A program made the translations under genes and the position numbers. From Hymenoscyphus infarciens (Eukaryota; Ascomycota; Leotiomycetes; Helotiales; Helotiaceae), in NCBI GenBank assembly GCA_001414345.1, contig LLCB01000082.1:124001-188000 (forward strand): DNA of 64,000 nt. The letters are read 5' to 3'. Positions 60,340 to 64,000 of the stretch are shown piece after piece (within the stretch, counting starts at the first letter, position 1; each line of letters begins with the position of its first letter). Under the pieces are notes generated by a model. It did not search any database and was not told the DNA's origin. It was given only the letters and a program-made list of their open reading frames with translations.

Positions 60340-61000
60340 CTATAGTAATATCTTATTCTACTACCTAAGGTCCTTCTAGACTTCCTTTAAAAGGCGCCTC
60401 CTTTCTATATAAGATACGTAGTTAGGTTATATATATATAAATATCTAGAAGTTATAGTAAAAAGCCTAGCCTAATTATACTATAGAGGTATAAAAAGATA
60501 AGAGACTAGTAAGCGATTTAAGCTTATTATAAGTAATACTCTTATAGTTAATAAATTAGCATATCTTAAGCTTTATCTTAGCTAGCTTTTCTAGTAGTAT
60601 AGAGGCTCTAAAAGCAATAGTATCTATTAAGTACTTTATTACTTCTAAGAGTATATCTTAGGTACTCTTTTTATTATTAATTAGTATACTTAATATTTAA
60701 GTAAGAGTCTTATACTCTATAGCTTATTTCTTAAGGAATTAAGATATAGCTTTAATAGCTTTAAATATAGTAAACTCGTCGTCTAAATAGTAGCTTATAA
60801 TATACTACTTTAAGTATAACTATATTATCTATTTAAGAGCCTCTATAAAGATATTAAAGATAAATAGTACTATAGTAAGGCTAAAGAGTAGTACTATATA
60901 AGTATAATAAATCCCTTTCTATTAGAAACCTAAAAGCTAGTATATTTATAATATAATTATTACTATTTAAAAAGTATTAGATATATCTCTTTTAAGTATT
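60340..61000 (+). pseudogene. Unassigned RIP-mutated coding relic
   Basis: In the frame through GAC at 60379 (plus strand) the translation is protein-like and broken almost only by TAA/TAG at positions that could have been CAA, CAG or TGG (DFL*KAPPFYIRYV, SKSNSIY*VLYYF*EYILG). I do not recognise the family, and its limits are not fixed. Confidence 0.35.
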
Positions 61001-62838
61001 ATACACTCTTAGCTAGCTTTTTATACTATAGCTAATACCTCTTAGAAGAAGACGTACTTTAAATATATATATTTGTCTAATATATAATAATTTATTAAGT
61101 AGCTTTTAAGGTAGAATAAATAGTATATTTAGTATTAATCGCTATTAAGCTTTAGTTTAAGTATAAAACTAAGTAAGAAAGCTATAAAAGGTACTCTCTA
61201 GTATAGATTAACTTTCTTAATTAGACTAGCTTTTAAATCGTCTCTTACTTTTAAAGTTAAAAGCTTATTAAATTTAGTAGCTAATAAGAGGTTCTTTAAT
61301 ATATATAAAACTTCTAAGCTCTTATATCTAATTAGTACTCTAAATCGAAGTATATTATTAATGTTTTCTAGAAGTAAATAATTAAGATATTAGAGTAATA
61401 GTGCCTTTTATACTTTAAGAGATAATAGAGAGAGTAATATATCTAGTAATAGTTTTAATATATTATATAAAGAGAAGAATACTATAGTATTTGATTAAAT
61501 AAACGTAGAAGAGTATAAATAAGAAGATATAAATTAGAGTAAAAGATCTTTATTAGTACTACTATAGTCTCTATCTATTATCTCTTCTATACTAACTTCT
61601 TAGCTTTTCCTTATCTTCTTCTTATTACTCTTATTATCCTCTTTTTATAAATAGATTTAAGTATAATTTAAGTTCTTATAACCTCCTAGTTTACTTATCT
61701 TAAAATATATTTATAAAGAGATATTACTATTCTAATTATAACTTTAATAACCTTCTCTTCCTCTTCTTCTACTACTACTATAGTCTAGTCTTCTTATCTA
61801 ATAATATTAAGTAATTATACTTTTAGATATCTCTTATAATTCTATCTCTTTTAATCCGCCTCTACTAACTACCTTTTCTTACTAGAAGAGTGCTAATTAG
61901 ATTACCTCTACCTAGGTATAATCCTTAGCTAGGCTTATAATTCTATAGTTAAAGTTATTAAGCTAAACATAGATACTCTTACTAAATAAGGAGATTATAT
62001 ATATAGTATATACTAGAAAGTAATAGAACTACTTAGTAGTATTAGATCTAAAGACTTTTAATATCTTCTTTGCTCTAATATTTAGTATACTAGCTTTCTT
62101 ATTAAAGAAGATAGTACTTTTATTGTCGTTGATTAGAGAGATATCGTCGTCTAAGTAGTAGAGATCTCTTAGCTTAAATATACTTTATATAATTTATATT
62201 AAGTACTTCTTATACTTTAAAGAGAGGCTATTAATTATACTAAGTATATAAGAAGAGATATTCTTACTATTATTATTTACTACTAATATTCCTTTTAATA
62301 GATTCTCTTTTAGATTAATTCCTTCGTCTATTAGTAATACTTCTTAATAAGAAGAGAGGTTAGCCTATTAAGTATTATTAGTATATATTATCTCTCTCTC
62401 TAATATATTAAATCGTCGGCTCTATCTATTCGCTTCTTAATTAGTAACTATTAGTATAGTAATATTACCTTAATTACTCTAGCTAAGCTTTAGAACTCCT
62501 ACTAAGTTACTCTAGGTAGTAGCGCTAAAGTTATAAGAGTATTCTATACTAAAATTAGCTTATAAGTAGCTCTAAAAACTCTAGAGGCTTTGAAAGTTAG
62601 AGTATTCTATACTAAAGTTGTTTTAACCGAAGTTACTCTAGAGAAACTCTAAGAATATCTAGAGGTAAAGCCTTAAAGGTATCCTCTATTAAATAGTCTC
62701 TCTATATAACTCTAGTATCCGCTATTATATCTACCTATATATCTATTAACTTAGAGATATTAGTTATCTTAAAAGAGAAGAGAGTTATTTAGCCTATTTA
62801 CTTAGATAGAGTCTTAGAGAGAGGGTTTATTAATACTA

Positions 62839-62858
62839 TCGTCGTCGTCGTCGTCGTC
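62839..62858. repeat. TCG trinucleotide run
   Basis: Six uninterrupted TCG/GTC units inside otherwise AT-rich DNA. They retain CpG sites that RIP has spared. Confidence 0.85.
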
Positions 62859-63205
62859 TCTACCTCGTAGATAGAAGTCTATCTTATTATTATCTTAAGC
62901 TTAACCCTAGTCCTACTATACTTATCTTCTTTAATAGGCTAGATAGTAAGCACTGTTTATAATATCGCCTTAATTAGTAGTAGCGTCCTAGGCGGCATAT
63001 CGTACTTATATAGCTACTCGAGTATTATAGCGTACTTTACTAACTTATCTATTACGCTTATCGTCTTCGATATTATCGTCTTCTACTAGTTAAGCTTAGA
63101 GCGCCTTAGCAGCTCTATTACTAGCCTTAGTAATAACGCTCTTATAAGCGACTTACTTACTACGCTTTAGAAGTATCTTTAATAAATAGATAAGAGTGTT
63201 ATTAG

Positions 63206-63360
63206 GTTAAAAAAGAGCTTAATACTAAATAAGACGTTAAAAGCGATAGAAAGTGTTATTAGTAGAATAGAGGTTACTTAGTATAAGAGAAGGTATATAT
63301 ATATATACCTCTCTCTTACTTAATAAGCTAATTTCTTAATTCACTATAAACTCTTTCTAT
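63206..63360. repeat. 155-bp direct repeat, copy 2 (possible LTR)
   Basis: Partner of 58275-58429; equal length and transition-type differences. Confidence 0.6.
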
Positions 63361-64000
63361 ATACTATCTTATATAAAACTATTCTCTAATATATCTCTAA
63401 TCTAAGTCTCTTAGTTCTATTCTCTATTCTCTCTACTCTATAGTTTAATATCTCTCTAGAGGTATTTATACTACTAAATATACTTCGAATAGCGATAGAT
63501 AACTAAATAGTAGAGAATCTATTCTCTAGTTATAAAGACTTCTCTAGTTTTATACTTCTATTTATATTATCTAGGCTCTTTCTAATTACTCTATTACTAT
63601 TATTAAGAGTTCTTTATCTCTTTTAGTAATCTTCTTAACTTAAATATAGTATTATACTAATTATATAGAATAACTGCTATAGATATTACCTCTAATCTTA
63701 GGCTAGTATATAGCGTTTACTTTCTTAAAGTTAAATACAATTCTATAGTATATCTAGAGTAGAAGTTCTCTAGTATTAGTAGATATATAGTATTAACTTT
63801 AGAGACTTTCTTAATTAGTTTAATAGTCTATAGATACTATTATCGAGTAAATAGACTATAAAAGTCTTTATTATTAATACTAGTATATTACTATATATAA
63901 TATAGCTTCTTTATAGAAGATTAAGAGGCTTAAAACTCTAATAATTATAAAAAGAGATATTACTACGTTGTTTTTTAACTTAAACTTACTTTATAAATAG

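Larger units (their letters stand above)
48891..64000. other. Large AT-rich RIPed repeat block, continuing past window
   Basis: Fifteen kb of TA-rich sequence with no intact ORF. It contains the LTR element 49392-55626, a MITE remnant, several pairs of equal-length direct repeats and a plus-strand relic around 60.3-61.0 kb. GC content is partly regained near 62.8-63.2 kb, where a GTC run occurs. Confidence 0.75.

Noticed and set aside
48891..64000. Starship-type giant element or centromere
   Set aside because: No tyrosine-recombinase captain could be recognised and no cargo genes are present; ordinary nested, RIPed retroelements explain what is visible.
1..64000. tRNA, rRNA or riboswitch genes
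   Set aside because: No cloverleaf, 5S/18S/28S-like or TPP-type segment was noticed on reading; a covariance-model scan could still find one, so absence is not proven.

Overview
This window is nuclear DNA of a filamentous ascomycete (Pezizomycotina, probably Leotiomycetes). The evidence is compact genes with short GT-AG introns (mostly 48-128 nt) carrying fungal branch sites, recognisable PAN1 and ATG1 genes, a DUF8021-type secreted protein and a fungal zinc-cluster protein. These sit between long, extremely AT-rich blocks whose repeats differ almost only by C-to-T/G-to-A changes, the signature of repeat-induced point mutation (RIP). The order within Pezizomycotina is inference only.

Layout: 1-3391 holds the 3' part of PAN1 (+). 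3913-13481 is a RIP-ruined copia LTR retrotransposon on the minus strand; a younger, non-RIPed 1.6-kb TRIM-like LTR element (6657-8254) has landed in its RNase H region, and the copia has an extra reading frame between RNase H and its 3' LTR. 13.5-22.1 kb is mixed: a mildly mutated MITE, an amidase gene (-), an unassigned four- or five-exon gene with a tandemly duplicated poly-Ala/Asp exon (+), and a textbook hAT-type nonautonomous element with an 8-bp target duplication. 22.97-24.5 kb is a small RIPed block with a TA-flanked inverted-repeat element. 25.4-30.7 kb carries two spliced minus-strand genes, a Zn2Cys6-like protein and a conserved-looking protein of unknown role. 30.7-35.8 kb shows no convincing gene. 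35.8-36.7 kb is the secreted DUF8021-type gene (-). 37.4-42.3 kb contains another TA-flanked inverted-repeat element, a 9-bp tandem repeat and an AT-rich block with MITE copies. ATG1 (-) lies at 43.4-46.5 kb. From about 48.9 kb to the end the window is RIPed repeat DNA, including a second complete LTR element (49392-55626) with a perfect 5-bp target duplication.

The genes do not form an obvious pathway. PAN1 (endocytic actin patches) and ATG1 (autophagy kinase) are conserved housekeeping genes; the amidase, DUF8021-type and zinc-cluster genes are single accessory genes. The main story is the mobile-element record: at least two full LTR elements, one nested LTR element and several MITE-like families whose degree of RIP gives a relative age order. 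Exon junctions given here were built by hand from splice signals and reading-frame continuity and need RNA evidence.
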